Assembly (NCBI RefSeq): GCF_022662015.1
Contig: NZ_JAKMCM010000001.1
Location: 1-64,000 of the forward strand
Length of the DNA: 64,000 nt
From: Aestuariivivens sediminicola
GTDB lineage: Bacteria > Bacteroidota > Bacteroidia > Flavobacteriales > Flavobacteriaceae
Direction: 5' to 3'
Under the pieces are notes generated by a model, which worked only from the letters and a program-made list of their open reading frames with translations, was not told where the DNA came from and searched no databases. A program made the position numbers and the translations under genes. Positions 46,469-55,904 of this stretch are shown one piece after another (position 1 is the stretch's first letter; every line of letters begins with the position of its first letter).

Positions 46469-47623
46469 ATGACCTTAAAAAAATGGTTTAGATTAGCATT
46501 TATATTTTCTGCGATATGCAGTATAATTGGTCTAATATACTATTTTAATTTATCCAACAGGCATAAAGCAATTGTAAAAACGAGACTGTTACATTTTTTT
46601 CATATTATAGACTCCGATTGGTCAACCAAGCTGACACCCTTATCAATAGAAATTGAATCTCCGTCGTTTTTAATAGACGGTATATATAAATCTATGGAAG
46701 GTCCAAAGGCCGTACATTATTTTCAGGCGGACAAAGTTAGAAATGACTTATTATGGATGACAGGGTTTCAAGTTACGGCTCTATCACAAAAATCAAAAGA
46801 CAAAATTTCCAATGATTTCATTTGTCATACAAATATTAACTATATTGAACAAGAGCATCACGACCGTTGGAATTTAAAAGATCGTATAAATTTGCAATAT
46901 CCAAGATTAATCTCTTTATCTCACGGAATTGAGTCGATGAATTTTCCAGAAGGTTATGGATTTCCTTTTTTTGCCAATGAGAAGTTTTTTCTAATTACAC
47001 AATCCTTAAACCATAACATCAGCGATTCTATATTTCAATTAAAACACCATATTTCCATAAAATATAAAAGTGATAGACTTAAAACTTTGATGCCAAAAAC
47101 GGTCTACATGCAAATTCCTTTCTCCAAAGAACAAATTAAGGATAGTGAGATTGGTAAAATTGAAATGAATACTTGTATTCCTGTAGAAACAAAAAACCAT
47201 ACCTATACCGATGATCAGGGAAATTTACTTTCCGGGCATTGGAAAATCAATTTAGGAAAACAAGAATTTAAGTCAAATATTACGGACCAACTGTCCTTGA
47301 AGGATACTTTAAGAGTACATCAAATTACACCTCATTTACATCCTTTTGCAGAGACATTTGCCCTAAGGGATATAACAACTAATAACGTACTTTTCAATTG
47401 TAAGGTTATTAATCATAAGAATAAAATTGGATTGAGTAGAACACCTGCCTTTTCAAGTATAGAAGGAATTTTATTATATCCAGACCATGAATATGAACTC
47501 CTTCTTAGAACTAATAACACTACCAACGAAATTCAAGATATGATGGCGAGCATGTTCATGTTTTTTTATGATGACGAAATGGCTGATAAAATCAACAATT
47601 ACAAAACTAAGTCTGAAAATTGA
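46469..47623 (+). CDS. Membrane-anchored protein resembling copper type II monooxygenase (PHM-like)
   Basis: 384 residues: an N-terminal membrane anchor (about 8-27), then a soluble part outside the cytoplasm. By eye it follows peptidylglycine alpha-hydroxylating monooxygenase (PHM). FPEGYGFPFFANEKFFLITQ with LNHN (H182) matches the PHM stretch containing the third Cu-H ligand. LRVHQITPHLHPF (H289, H291) matches its HTHHLG. NEIQDMMASMFMFFYDDE (M358/M359) matches the DEMCNLYIMYY segment with the Cu-M methionine. H120 in ICHTNI would replace the first His pair, one His being a Cys. Spacings 120-182 and 291-358 are close to PHM's 108-172 and 244-314. No substrate is known. This family call is mine from motif comparison and needs a structure search. 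Confidence 0.55.
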   Translation: MTLKKWFRLAFIFSAICSIIGLIYYFNLSNRHKAIVKTRLLHFFHIIDSDWSTKLTPLSIEIESPSFLIDGIYKSMEGPKAVHYFQADKVRNDLLWMTGFQVTALSQKSKDKISNDFICHTNINYIEQEHHDRWNLKDRINLQYPRLISLSHGIESMNFPEGYGFPFFANEKFFLITQSLNHNISDSIFQLKHHISIKYKSDRLKTLMPKTVYMQIPFSKEQIKDSEIGKIEMNTCIPVETKNHTYTDDQGNLLSGHWKINLGKQEFKSNITDQLSLKDTLRVHQITPHLHPFAETFALRDITTNNVLFNCKVINHKNKIGLSRTPAFSSIEGILLYPDHEYELLLRTNNTTNEIQDMMASMFMFFYDDEMADKINNYKTKSEN

Positions 47624-47773
47624 TAATTTTGTCATTAAGATAGTTCATCAAAAATTTAGTTTTTATTCAGATATCAGCTACTTCGGAAGATTAATGATAA
47701 TCCATATTTATGGATATAATAATTTCCTTAATAAAATTCCGGCAAACAACTAAATATCTAAAAAAGAGGCCTA

Positions 47774-48727
47774 TTAAAATAAATCCTTAATGATTTGGTT
47801 TTCAGAAATACCTTCAGCTTCCGCTTTATAATTTTTAATGATACGGTGTCTTAAAACACTATAAGCAACAGCTTGAACATTTTCTATATCCGGTGAAAAT
47901 TTACCATTTATTGCAGCATGCGTTTTGGCTGCCAATACAAGATTCTGTGATGCACGAGGACCAGCACCCCAATCAATATATGTTTTCACCAAATCCGTTG
48001 CCGTGCTATTATCCGGTCTTGTTTTTGCTACCATGGTAACCGCATACTCAATGACATTGTCTGCCACCGGAATCCGGCGAATTAAATGTTGAAAATCGAT
48101 AATTTCCTGAGCTGTGAACAATGGGGCCACTTTATTTTCTACATCGGCTGTGGTGGCCTTTACAACTTCTACCTCCTCATCAAATGCCGGATATCCCAAA
48201 TAGATAGCAAACATAAAACGATCCAATTGGGCCTCAGGCAATGGATAGGTACCCTCCTGTTCAATGGGATTTTGCGTGGCCAAAACAAAATAAGGTAAAC
48301 TAAGCTTATAATGATGACCCGCAACAGTTACGGCCCGCTCCTGCATGGCCTCTAATAAGGCTGCCTGAGTCTTCGGTGGGGTTCGGTTAATTTCATCGGC
48401 TAAAATAATATTTGCAAAAATGGGCCCTTTAACAAATTTAAAATGTCGGTCTTCATCTAAGATTTCACTTCCCAGTATATCACTTGGCATTAAGTCCGGT
48501 GTAAATTGGATACGCTTAAAATCCAATCCTAGTGCCTTTGCAATGGTATTCACCATTAATGTTTTGGCCAAACCTGGTACGCCTATTAATAATGAATGTC
48601 CACCCGAAAATATGGATACTAAAATTTGATCGATAATTTGTTCTTGACCAACAATTACCTTAGCTATTTCTGTTTTTAATTCTTTGTAACGCTTTACAAA
48701 CTTTTCTAAGTCAGCAACATCAGACAT
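47774..48727 (-). CDS. MoxR-family AAA+ ATPase
   Basis: 317 residues. Walker A is GVPGLAKT (about 45-52), Walker B FANIILADEINR, with the family's PPKTQAALLEAMQE and PEAQLDRFMFAI segments. MoxR ATPases act as chaperones that insert cofactors or mature partner complexes, usually with a von Willebrand/DUF58 partner gene next door. Here no DUF58 or vWA gene follows. Instead it starts 3 bases after the third SurA/PpiC foldase gene, so it is probably part of that operon. Confidence 0.95.
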   Translation of the reverse strand: MSDVADLEKFVKRYKELKTEIAKVIVGQEQIIDQILVSIFSGGHSLLIGVPGLAKTLMVNTIAKALGLDFKRIQFTPDLMPSDILGSEILDEDRHFKFVKGPIFANIILADEINRTPPKTQAALLEAMQERAVTVAGHHYKLSLPYFVLATQNPIEQEGTYPLPEAQLDRFMFAIYLGYPAFDEEVEVVKATTADVENKVAPLFTAQEIIDFQHLIRRIPVADNVIEYAVTMVAKTRPDNSTATDLVKTYIDWGAGPRASQNLVLAAKTHAAINGKFSPDIENVQAVAYSVLRHRIIKNYKAEAEGISENQIIKDLF

Positions 48728-48730
48728 AAA

Positions 48731-50203
48731 CTATTTTTTTAACCAATTACTTGAGAAATCACATTCTCTATACTCCCCACCTATTTTTATGTAAGTATCC
48801 ATTATTTTTTCCGCTTGCCATTTCTCCACCGCACGAATTCTTTTTTCTTGGAGGGCAAGATCCTTAATCTTTAAAAAATCTTGAGCATAATCCGCTTTGT
48901 GCTCATCCACACGGTCAGTAACGGTTAAAATAACAAACTTTATATCTCCCGTTCTATCTTGATCATTTAACACCAAACTTACCTCTCCATCTTCCAAATT
49001 TTGTATCTGAACATACAACTCCGTATCCATTTTGGTCAATTCAAAATTATAATCCTGGGTGGTTGGATTAATAAGTTGTCCTCCTTCTGCTCGTGTCTCT
49101 TCCTCATCACTAGCTTCTCGAGCAGCATCAGCAAAAGAGATATCACCATTAACAATGCGTTCTCTTATCTTTTCTAAACGCGCTTTAGCCTCTCTAATGG
49201 CTTCATCTGACACCTTAGGTCTTAATAAAATATGACTCACATCATATTCCTGTCCTCTAATTTTTTGAAGATGAATGATATGAAATCCAAAGTCTGTTTC
49301 AAATGGTTCTGAGATTTCACCTTCCTGAAGTGAAAAGGCCACCTGTCTGAATTCCTTAACCATCCTTGGTTGCTTTCTATGAAGGGTATATTTATATCCC
49401 GCCTGCTTCAATCCGGGATCCTCCCCATATAAAATGACCTTGGACCGGAAACTGGCTCCATTTTCTTCAATATCTGCCTTGAATTCTTTCAGTTTATCAA
49501 TAACTTTCTGTTTTTCTTCTTCAGAAACTTTTGGTTTAGCCACTATTCTGGCTACTTTCAGTGTTGTTCCGAATATAGGACGTTCCTCTTCAGGTATGTT
49601 ATTAAAATAGGTTCTTACTTCTTCAGGAGTAATTTCGACATCTTCAACGACCTTGGCCTGCATTCGCGCCGCTAACTGGTTCGCTTTATTGATTTCGAAC
49701 ATTTCGTCTCTTAAACTCTTTTCGTCTTCCTTATTGTAAAATTCCAGAATGCGCTCCATCGATCCATTTACCTGTTGCAAAAATTGCTCTAACTGATAAT
49801 CTACGTTTCTGCGAATTTCCGCATCAGAGACTGCTATACTGTCTTGTATAGCATGATGGGCATACAACTTATCTTCTAAAAGTTTTCCCATCAATTCACA
49901 ATTCGTAATGTCTTTAGTATTATAACCTCCCGCCTCTAATTGTAATCTGTTTTTAGGAATATCGGAGTCCAAAATTATGTAGTCTCCAACTACTGCCGCA
50001 ACCCCATCTACCTTGATTGCTTTGGTAGTATCAACGGCCTTTACGGCATCTTTAACAGCGACCTTTTCATCTTCAATGATCTCCTGTGAAGATAAAAAGT
50101 TAAAGCAAAATATATTTAAGGCAATGATTAATGTAATCCCAAAATTATTTGAATATCTCAAATTGCTTATTTTTAATTGCATCCTTCGTAATATCTTTTT
50201 CAA
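48731..50203 (-). CDS. SurA-like peptidyl-prolyl isomerase (foldase C)
   Basis: Up to 490 residues. The start at 50203 overlaps the preceding gene by 59 bases. An ATG at 50182 and a TTG at 50161 are alternatives, and the latter gives the cleanest signal peptide (NFGITLIIALNIFCFNFLSSQ). It has a SurA N-terminal chaperone domain, a degenerate parvulin-like segment, and a canonical parvulin domain (YDVSHILLRPKVSDEAIREA...FADAAREASDEEETRAEGGQL). A periplasmic chaperone for outer-membrane proteins is the expected role. Third gene of a foldase trio. Confidence 0.88.
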   Translation of the reverse strand: MKKILRRMQLKISNLRYSNNFGITLIIALNIFCFNFLSSQEIIEDEKVAVKDAVKAVDTTKAIKVDGVAAVVGDYIILDSDIPKNRLQLEAGGYNTKDITNCELMGKLLEDKLYAHHAIQDSIAVSDAEIRRNVDYQLEQFLQQVNGSMERILEFYNKEDEKSLRDEMFEINKANQLAARMQAKVVEDVEITPEEVRTYFNNIPEEERPIFGTTLKVARIVAKPKVSEEEKQKVIDKLKEFKADIEENGASFRSKVILYGEDPGLKQAGYKYTLHRKQPRMVKEFRQVAFSLQEGEISEPFETDFGFHIIHLQKIRGQEYDVSHILLRPKVSDEAIREAKARLEKIRERIVNGDISFADAAREASDEEETRAEGGQLINPTTQDYNFELTKMDTELYVQIQNLEDGEVSLVLNDQDRTGDIKFVILTVTDRVDEHKADYAQDFLKIKDLALQEKRIRAVEKWQAEKIMDTYIKIGGEYRECDFSSNWLKK

Positions 50204-50996
50204 TTTCCTTTATGAGCTCAAGTTTTCTCTTATTAATAACGATTTGATCGATGGTAGGTTTAACATATTCTATCGGTGCCGTTTCATTTCTCAATAGCAC
50301 ATCGTTAATTTTCATCAAATATACTCCTAATGAATCTTTGAGTTGTATAAAATTAGATTTTTTTAACAATTCACTTTTATTGCCCGAGTTTAAAACGGAT
50401 ATCTTATCAATAACCTGACTTACTTTTACCCAAATGGAATCGTTAAGAGAATAGGATTTGAACTGAATTGAGATCGAGTCCAGTTCCTTTTTATCTTCAT
50501 TATTAAAACGTTTGAATCGCTTTTCAATACTACTAAAATTATTGATTTGCTCTTCAACCTGAATGTATCTAAACTTAATGAGTTCCTCGTTTAATTTAAA
50601 AATGGTCTTGTTTTCATTGTAATAAACTTCAGCTTCTTCGAAAGTTACTACAGTGTCCACATTTCTACTTACCAGACCTTCTAAATAGGCCTTGGCATAG
50701 AGATCATTTTTGTACTGATCGACCAGTCTGTTGAAGGACTCCTGCTTCGATTCACTTAAATTAAGTTTTGCGCCATCGAACAACAATTGTTGGGTCGCCC
50801 AACTTGTAATATAATTTTGCACCAGCAGGGTACTATCTTCTTTAGATATTTCCGAAGATATTAATCCTTTGAGATCCTCTGCATATAAATAGGAATCATT
50901 AACACGAGCAATAGCATCACGATCATCGGTTTTTTTAAAAAAAGAACATGACACTAAAATCCCAAATAACAATAATATCCAAATTCTCGACCTCAC
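50145..50996 (-). CDS. SurA-like lipoprotein without a parvulin domain (foldase B)
   Basis: A 283-residue lipoprotein: MRSRIWILLLFGILVSC, lipid on Cys17. It keeps the helical N-terminal core of SurA (RVNDSYLYAEDLKGLI, YYNENKTIFKLNEELIKFRYIQVE) and the C-terminal helix, but no HILxxP/GGxLG parvulin signature is visible. It is therefore probably a non-catalytic chaperone. It sits between two catalytic foldases, 0 bases after foldase A, and overlaps foldase C. A partnership with them is inferred from the operon. Confidence 0.8.
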   Translation of the reverse strand: MRSRIWILLLFGILVSCSFFKKTDDRDAIARVNDSYLYAEDLKGLISSEISKEDSTLLVQNYITSWATQQLLFDGAKLNLSESKQESFNRLVDQYKNDLYAKAYLEGLVSRNVDTVVTFEEAEVYYNENKTIFKLNEELIKFRYIQVEEQINNFSSIEKRFKRFNNEDKKELDSISIQFKSYSLNDSIWVKVSQVIDKISVLNSGNKSELLKKSNFIQLKDSLGVYLMKINDVLLRNETAPIEYVKPTIDQIVINKRKLELIKEIEKDITKDAIKNKQFEIFK

Positions 50997-52949
50997 TTAA
51001 CTCCTATTTACCATTTTTTTTACCTGATTTAAAACTTGCTTGTCAACCACCACTTTGTACTTTTCATGCAATTCCTTAATCCACTGAGCCTCTTTAAATT
51101 CTTGATAATCACTAATAATAGCGCCTTTGGCCTCTTCAAATGATTTTAGTGTTTCAGGTACAATTTCTTTAACCTGAACCAAAACAAAATTCGAATTATG
51201 TTTATAGATCTTCGATAAACCCATTTTGAATGTATAATCTTTTGGGAGGGCCTGATGTTGAGAATCCATTATTCCTGACGTAAAAATAACTTCGATACTG
51301 TCATTTCCATTTATAAGATTTTTTATTCTGTCCAAGGCCAAACCCTGCTCAAGTAACTTGGCTACTTTTTTAAGCGGTTTTTGAGTTGTTGAGGACGCCA
51401 CAATCGCTTGGATCCGTTCCGGTACATAATATTTAGATTTGTTAGAAGCATAAAAGTTTTGTATTTGAATGGAGTCTTTCGAGGAATCCCAGATCTTGGA
51501 TTCCATTAGATCGAACAACAATAACCCATCTTGATACTCCCGTAAAATATGAGCAAAGTCTTCATTTTCAAACTCTAAATTATCTTCTCGATATCTCATT
51601 AAGCTCGCATTCAGAAAGTCATTGTAATGCTTTCTAACCAATACATTGAAAGGTTCTCTCTTCTGCACGGTACGCTGACTTTTTAACAAATAATCTCCAA
51701 AATCATTAAACCTTAATTGCCGGTTACCAATTTTAATCAAAGCACTATCTGCACTAAAATCCTCAGGTAATGTCCAGGTTCTTCTAAAATAATTTTCATT
51801 TAATATGGACACAAAATAGTCCAATGCTGGCTGATCGTCGCTTATTTTATAACGCGTTCTCAAATTTTTATATAGTGCCTCATCAATAAGCCTGGATCTA
51901 TCGTCTCGTTTAACCTTCACCTCCAATTCGGGTTTCATAACCTCAAACGGGGGAACGGGTGTTTTCTCATATAATTTTATGATGTGCCATCCGAATTTAG
52001 TTTTAAAGGGTTCAGACACTTCACCCGCAGATTCCAAACTGAAAGCCACATCCTCAAATTCCGGGGCACTTAACTGACCTCCGGAAAATGGTTTCAACAG
52101 CCCCCCTTTTGAGGAAGAGCTCTTATCCTCTGAAAATTGCCTGGCCAGATCTTCGAATTCCTCTCCCTGGTTGATCTTTTGATAAATTTCATTTATTCGC
52201 GTCTCCGGGCTTCCATGAAGTGTGTCTTTGCTGTTGAAGCCAATCATGATATGTGCTACAGTTCGCTCTCCTCTTGATTTTCTTTTATCGAAAACCTTTA
52301 CAATATGATACCCGAACCGTGTTCTAAAGGGCATTGAAATTTCTCCGACAGGTGTCTTAAAGGCAGCGTTTTCAAAATTGTAAACCATTTTGAAACCATT
52401 AAAATACCCTAACGCCTCCCCGAAAACAGTTTTCCCGTTGTGAACTTCCTTCCTAATATTCTCAAATCCTTCTGCAATAGCCCGTTCCCGGAGCTTAAGA
52501 ATTTTATTATATGCGACTAATGTATCTTCCGGGCTTGCAGAATCGTCGATCCGTACCAAGATATGATTTGCCTTTACATCGTTAGAAATACGTGCATACG
52601 CTTCTTCAACCAAATCATCTGTCACTTTTGAATCCGAAATAAAACTTGAGGCTAACTGCTTTTTGTAGGTGTTCAATTCGCGACTATAGCTTTCCCTTTT
52701 ATCTAAACCCAGGGCTCTCGCTTCCTTTAACTTAAGCTTGTAATTTGTAAAGAGTTTCAAATATTCATCCACATCCTTTTGGGATTCATCTTGAACTAAT
52801 TCGAGATTCTTGTTGTATACACGTAAAAACTCAGACACATATACTGGTGCCCCATCTATTGAAAAAAGAATGGCATCTTCATTGCTCTGTGCATTATAAT
52901 TAATTACAAAGAAGAAAAATAATACAATCGAAAAATACTTGGACTTCAT
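50997..52949 (-). CDS. Periplasmic parvulin-type peptidyl-prolyl isomerase with two rotamase domains (foldase A)
   Basis: 650 residues with a signal peptide (YFSIVLFFFFVINYNAQ). Residues ~25-125 form a chaperone segment. Two parvulin domains follow: ~135-235 (VKANHILVRIDDSASPEDT...FRTRFGYHIVKVFD) and ~245-345 (RTVAHIMIGFN...LARQFSEDKSSSSKGGLLKPF...FKTKFGWHIIKLYE). The C-terminal 300 residues are helical and unassigned. First gene of the foldase trio, with a good promoter 26 bases upstream. Probably acts on outer-membrane and T9SS cargo proteins. Confidence 0.93.
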   Translation of the reverse strand: MKSKYFSIVLFFFFVINYNAQSNEDAILFSIDGAPVYVSEFLRVYNKNLELVQDESQKDVDEYLKLFTNYKLKLKEARALGLDKRESYSRELNTYKKQLASSFISDSKVTDDLVEEAYARISNDVKANHILVRIDDSASPEDTLVAYNKILKLRERAIAEGFENIRKEVHNGKTVFGEALGYFNGFKMVYNFENAAFKTPVGEISMPFRTRFGYHIVKVFDKRKSRGERTVAHIMIGFNSKDTLHGSPETRINEIYQKINQGEEFEDLARQFSEDKSSSSKGGLLKPFSGGQLSAPEFEDVAFSLESAGEVSEPFKTKFGWHIIKLYEKTPVPPFEVMKPELEVKVKRDDRSRLIDEALYKNLRTRYKISDDQPALDYFVSILNENYFRRTWTLPEDFSADSALIKIGNRQLRFNDFGDYLLKSQRTVQKREPFNVLVRKHYNDFLNASLMRYREDNLEFENEDFAHILREYQDGLLLFDLMESKIWDSSKDSIQIQNFYASNKSKYYVPERIQAIVASSTTQKPLKKVAKLLEQGLALDRIKNLINGNDSIEVIFTSGIMDSQHQALPKDYTFKMGLSKIYKHNSNFVLVQVKEIVPETLKSFEEAKGAIISDYQEFKEAQWIKELHEKYKVVVDKQVLNQVKKMVNRS

Positions 52950-52974
52950 TCGAACTTAAACTTTAATCAGGTGA

Positions 52975-53005
52975 CAAAAATACTAATATAAACCTATAAA
53001 ACAAG
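52975..53005 (-). promoter_or_regulatory. Promoter of the foldase-MoxR operon
   Basis: On the minus strand: CTTG (53005-53002), 19 bases, then TATTTTTG (52982-52975), a perfect -7 box. The ATG follows 25 bases later. The remaining sequence up to 53224 shows nothing else I can name. Confidence 0.6.
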
Positions 53006-53224
53006 ATGCTAATAAGAACGATTAAAATGGATAAATCGTATCTTAAAAAAGAGCATCATTATTATTAAAAATTAACCTTTTGTTATTTTATTGCGGTCTA
53101 CTAAAGTCAACCTTTTCAATGCTCAGATGATAAGACAGAAACTCTTTAAAATTGGGACTATATACTGGAACCCACTCGTGATGTGCTTAATTAGAATTGT
53201 TTACGAAACAAACTTCAGTAGGTA

Positions 53225-54697
53225 CTATCTCGAATAATTGGGAGACTCTTTTGTGATGGTTACATTGTGCGGATGGCTTTCATTTATCCCACTTGAAGTA
53301 ATCTTAACAAATTGCCCATTCTCCTTTAAATCTGCAATATTTTTGGCTCCACAATAGCCCATACCGGCTCTAAGTCCTCCAATAAACTGATGAATACTTT
53401 CATAGAGATCACCTTTATAAGGCACTCTTCCAACAATACCCTCTGGAACTAACTTTTTAATATCATCCTCAACATCTTGAAAATAGCGGTCTTTACTGCC
53501 CTCTTTCATGGCCTCTACCGATCCCATGCCTCTGTAGGACTTAAACTTACGCCCTTCGTATATAATGGTTTCTCCTGGAGATTCTTTAGTTCCCGCCAAA
53601 AGTGATCCCAGCATTACGCAATCCGCTCCAGCAGCAATTGCTTTTGGAATATCTCCTGTATACCGTATACCTCCATCGGCAATTACAGGAACTCCGCTAC
53701 CTTTAATTGCAGCAGACACTTCTAATACTGCTGAAAATTGCGGAAATCCAACACCTGCTACAACTCGAGTCGTACAAATGGAACCAGGACCTATACCCAC
53801 CTTTACGGCGTCTGCGCCAGCTTCAACCAAATATCTGGCTGCCGCCCCGGTGGCTATATTTCCAACTATAACTTCCAATTCTGGAAACTTGGCTTTTATT
53901 TCCTTTAAAACTCCGACCACACCTTTAGTATGTCCATGAGCCGTATCAATTACAACAGCATCGACACCTGCATTTACCAAAGCCTCTGCCCTATTCATAG
54001 CATCAGCGGTAACACCTATGGCCGCCGCAACACGCAAGCGCCCGTATTTATCTTTGTTGGCAATAGGTTTCTGACTCAATTTTGTAATATCCCTGAAGGT
54101 GATGAGGCCCGATAGTTTATAATCATCGTCAACAATAAGCAGTTTTTCAATTTTATGCGCCTGAAGTATGGCTTCAGCGTCCACCAGGGAGGTTCCTATT
54201 GGTGCTGTCACTAAATTTTCACTTGTCATTACCTCGACAATGGGTTTTTTATTATCGTGTTCGAAACGTAAATCCCGATTGGTAACAATCCCCTTCAAGG
54301 TGCCGTCAGATTCAATAATTGGAATCCCACCGATACTGTGTTCAGCCATGGATTGCTTAGCGTCAAATACCGTAGCCGTGAGGGGAAGGGTTACCGGATC
54401 TATAATCATTCCGCTTTCTGCACGTTTTACACGTCTTACTTTAAGCGCCTGTGCTTCAACAGTCATGTTTTTATGTAGGACACCAATACCACCCTCTTGG
54501 GCCATGGCAATGGCCATTTTACTTTCCGTAACCGTATCCATCGCTGCCGATATAATCGGAACATTAATGGTTATGTTACGCGTAAACTTGGTCTGAATAT
54601 TAACTTCGCGAGGTAAGACTTCTGAAAATGCCGGAACGAGTAAAACGTCGTCGTAGGTAAGACCTTCACCTACTATTTTGTTTTGATGTGCAGTCAT
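53225..54697 (-). CDS. guaB: Inosine-5'-monophosphate dehydrogenase
   Basis: 490 residues from the ATG at 54697; an in-frame TTG two codons earlier is less likely. It oxidises IMP to XMP, the committed step to GMP. Signatures: [15 protein letters not shown], two CBS domains (~95-210) within the barrel, catalytic Cys308 in GPGSICTTR, the [17 protein letters not shown] loop and the RGMGSVEAM flap. TAAATTTG, an exact -7 box, lies about 25 bases upstream on the minus strand (54729-54722). Monocistronic. Confidence 0.98.
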   Translation of the reverse strand: MTAHQNKIVGEGLTYDDVLLVPAFSEVLPREVNIQTKFTRNITINVPIISAAMDTVTESKMAIAMAQEGGIGVLHKNMTVEAQALKVRRVKRAESGMIIDPVTLPLTATVFDAKQSMAEHSIGGIPIIESDGTLKGIVTNRDLRFEHDNKKPIVEVMTSENLVTAPIGTSLVDAEAILQAHKIEKLLIVDDDYKLSGLITFRDITKLSQKPIANKDKYGRLRVAAAIGVTADAMNRAEALVNAGVDAVVIDTAHGHTKGVVGVLKEIKAKFPELEVIVGNIATGAAARYLVEAGADAVKVGIGPGSICTTRVVAGVGFPQFSAVLEVSAAIKGSGVPVIADGGIRYTGDIPKAIAAGADCVMLGSLLAGTKESPGETIIYEGRKFKSYRGMGSVEAMKEGSKDRYFQDVEDDIKKLVPEGIVGRVPYKGDLYESIHQFIGGLRAGMGYCGAKNIADLKENGQFVKITSSGINESHPHNVTITKESPNYSR

Positions 54698-54848
54698 GTG
54701 CAATTACGTTATAATTGCGTGCAAATTTACGTATTTTTTTCCATTTGATTTCACAATTAATCTCTAATTGTGACCGAGTATTCGATTTCTAATTTATTCG
54801 AGAAATCTTAAACGATGACCGGATCAAAAAAAATAAATGACACTTTAT

Positions 54849-55904
54849 TTATTTCTTCAGAGAGGACATATCAATTACGAACCTATAATGTACATCACTC
54901 TTAAGCATGCGTTCATATGCTTCATTGATATCCTGAATTTTAATCATTTCAATTTCAGAGGTAATTCCATGTTCACCACAAAAATCCAAAAGTTCTTGTG
55001 TTTCAGCGATACCTCCAATCAACGATCCAGCCACAGTTTTGCGACCCATGATCATCGGCATGGAATTCAACATTGGATCCAAAGGACCTAAATAGCCTAC
55101 TAAAACCAAAGTACCATTTGTAGACAAAGTCCCCACATAGGGGTTAATATCATGAATATATGGCACCGTATCGATAATCAGATCAAAATACCCCTGCACG
55201 GCATTCATTTGTGACTCATCGGTAGATATAACCACACGATCAGCTCCAAGATTCATAGCGTCTTGTGTTTTATCGGGTGATCTTGAAATTAACGTTACTT
55301 CGGCCCCTAAGGCATCTGCCAACTTAATGGCCATATGTCCCAAGCCTCCTAAACCTACCACAGCAACCTTCGTATCCTTCCCAACTTTCCAATGCCTTAA
55401 TGGTGACCAGGTAGTAATACCGGCGCATAGTACCGGAGCTATAGCGGCTTTATCCAGATTAGCAGGAAGGCTTAACACAAAATGCTCATCAACGACAATG
55501 CTTTCTGAATAACCTCCGAAAGTTTGCATATCTAAATGCTTATCATGACCACCATAGGTGCCAACCCATTCCGGACAATATTGTTCAAGATCCACTTTGC
55601 AATTCGCACAGCTTCTGCAGGAATCCACCAGACAGCCGACTGCCACCGAGTCCCCAATCTTATACTTTGATACATTAGCACCTACGCCGACCACAGTCCC
55701 AACTATCTCGTGACCAGGAACCACAGGATAAACAGAAAAACCCCAATCATTTCTAGCAAAATGCAGATCCGAATGGCAAACACCGCAATACTCAATATCT
55801 ATTTCAACATCATTTGGTGTAATTTCTCGTCTTTGGATATTTAATTTTTCTAAATTGGCATCAGCGGCTTCTGTGCCAAATGCCTTAACCTGTTTTGTGT
55901 TCAT
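54849..55904 (-). CDS. Zinc-dependent alcohol dehydrogenase (YahK/cinnamyl-alcohol-dehydrogenase type)
   Basis: A 351-residue medium-chain dehydrogenase. Catalytic zinc ligands are C40 (EYCGVCHSDLH) and H65-E66 (PGHE). Structural zinc cysteines are C96, C99, C102 and C110. The nucleotide fold carries VVGLGGLGHMAIKLA. The substitution of the usual Asp after the third strand by LISRSPDK suggests NADP preference, as in the YahK group, which reduces many aldehydes. The physiological substrate is unknown. Isolated gene. Confidence 0.94.
   Translation of the reverse strand: MNTKQVKAFGTEAADANLEKLNIQRREITPNDVEIDIEYCGVCHSDLHFARNDWGFSVYPVVPGHEIVGTVVGVGANVSKYKIGDSVAVGCLVDSCRSCANCKVDLEQYCPEWVGTYGGHDKHLDMQTFGGYSESIVVDEHFVLSLPANLDKAAIAPVLCAGITTWSPLRHWKVGKDTKVAVVGLGGLGHMAIKLADALGAEVTLISRSPDKTQDAMNLGADRVVISTDESQMNAVQGYFDLIIDTVPYIHDINPYVGTLSTNGTLVLVGYLGPLDPMLNSMPMIMGRKTVAGSLIGGIAETQELLDFCGEHGITSEIEMIKIQDINEAYERMLKSDVHYRFVIDMSSLKK

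Noticed and set aside
40619-47623. Integrated mobile element or prophage around the aconitase gene
   Set aside because: No integrase, transposase, tRNA target, inverted repeats or phage genes are visible; only composition and gene content look accessory.
47640-47773. Small gene or terminator after the PHM-like gene
   Set aside because: There is only a short ATCCAT/ATGGAT hairpin (47700-47715) without a T run, and no supported frame.
53006-53224. Hidden gene or RNA between the foldase promoter and guaB
   Set aside because: Stops in all frames, no promoter-terminator pair and no recognisable RNA structure.
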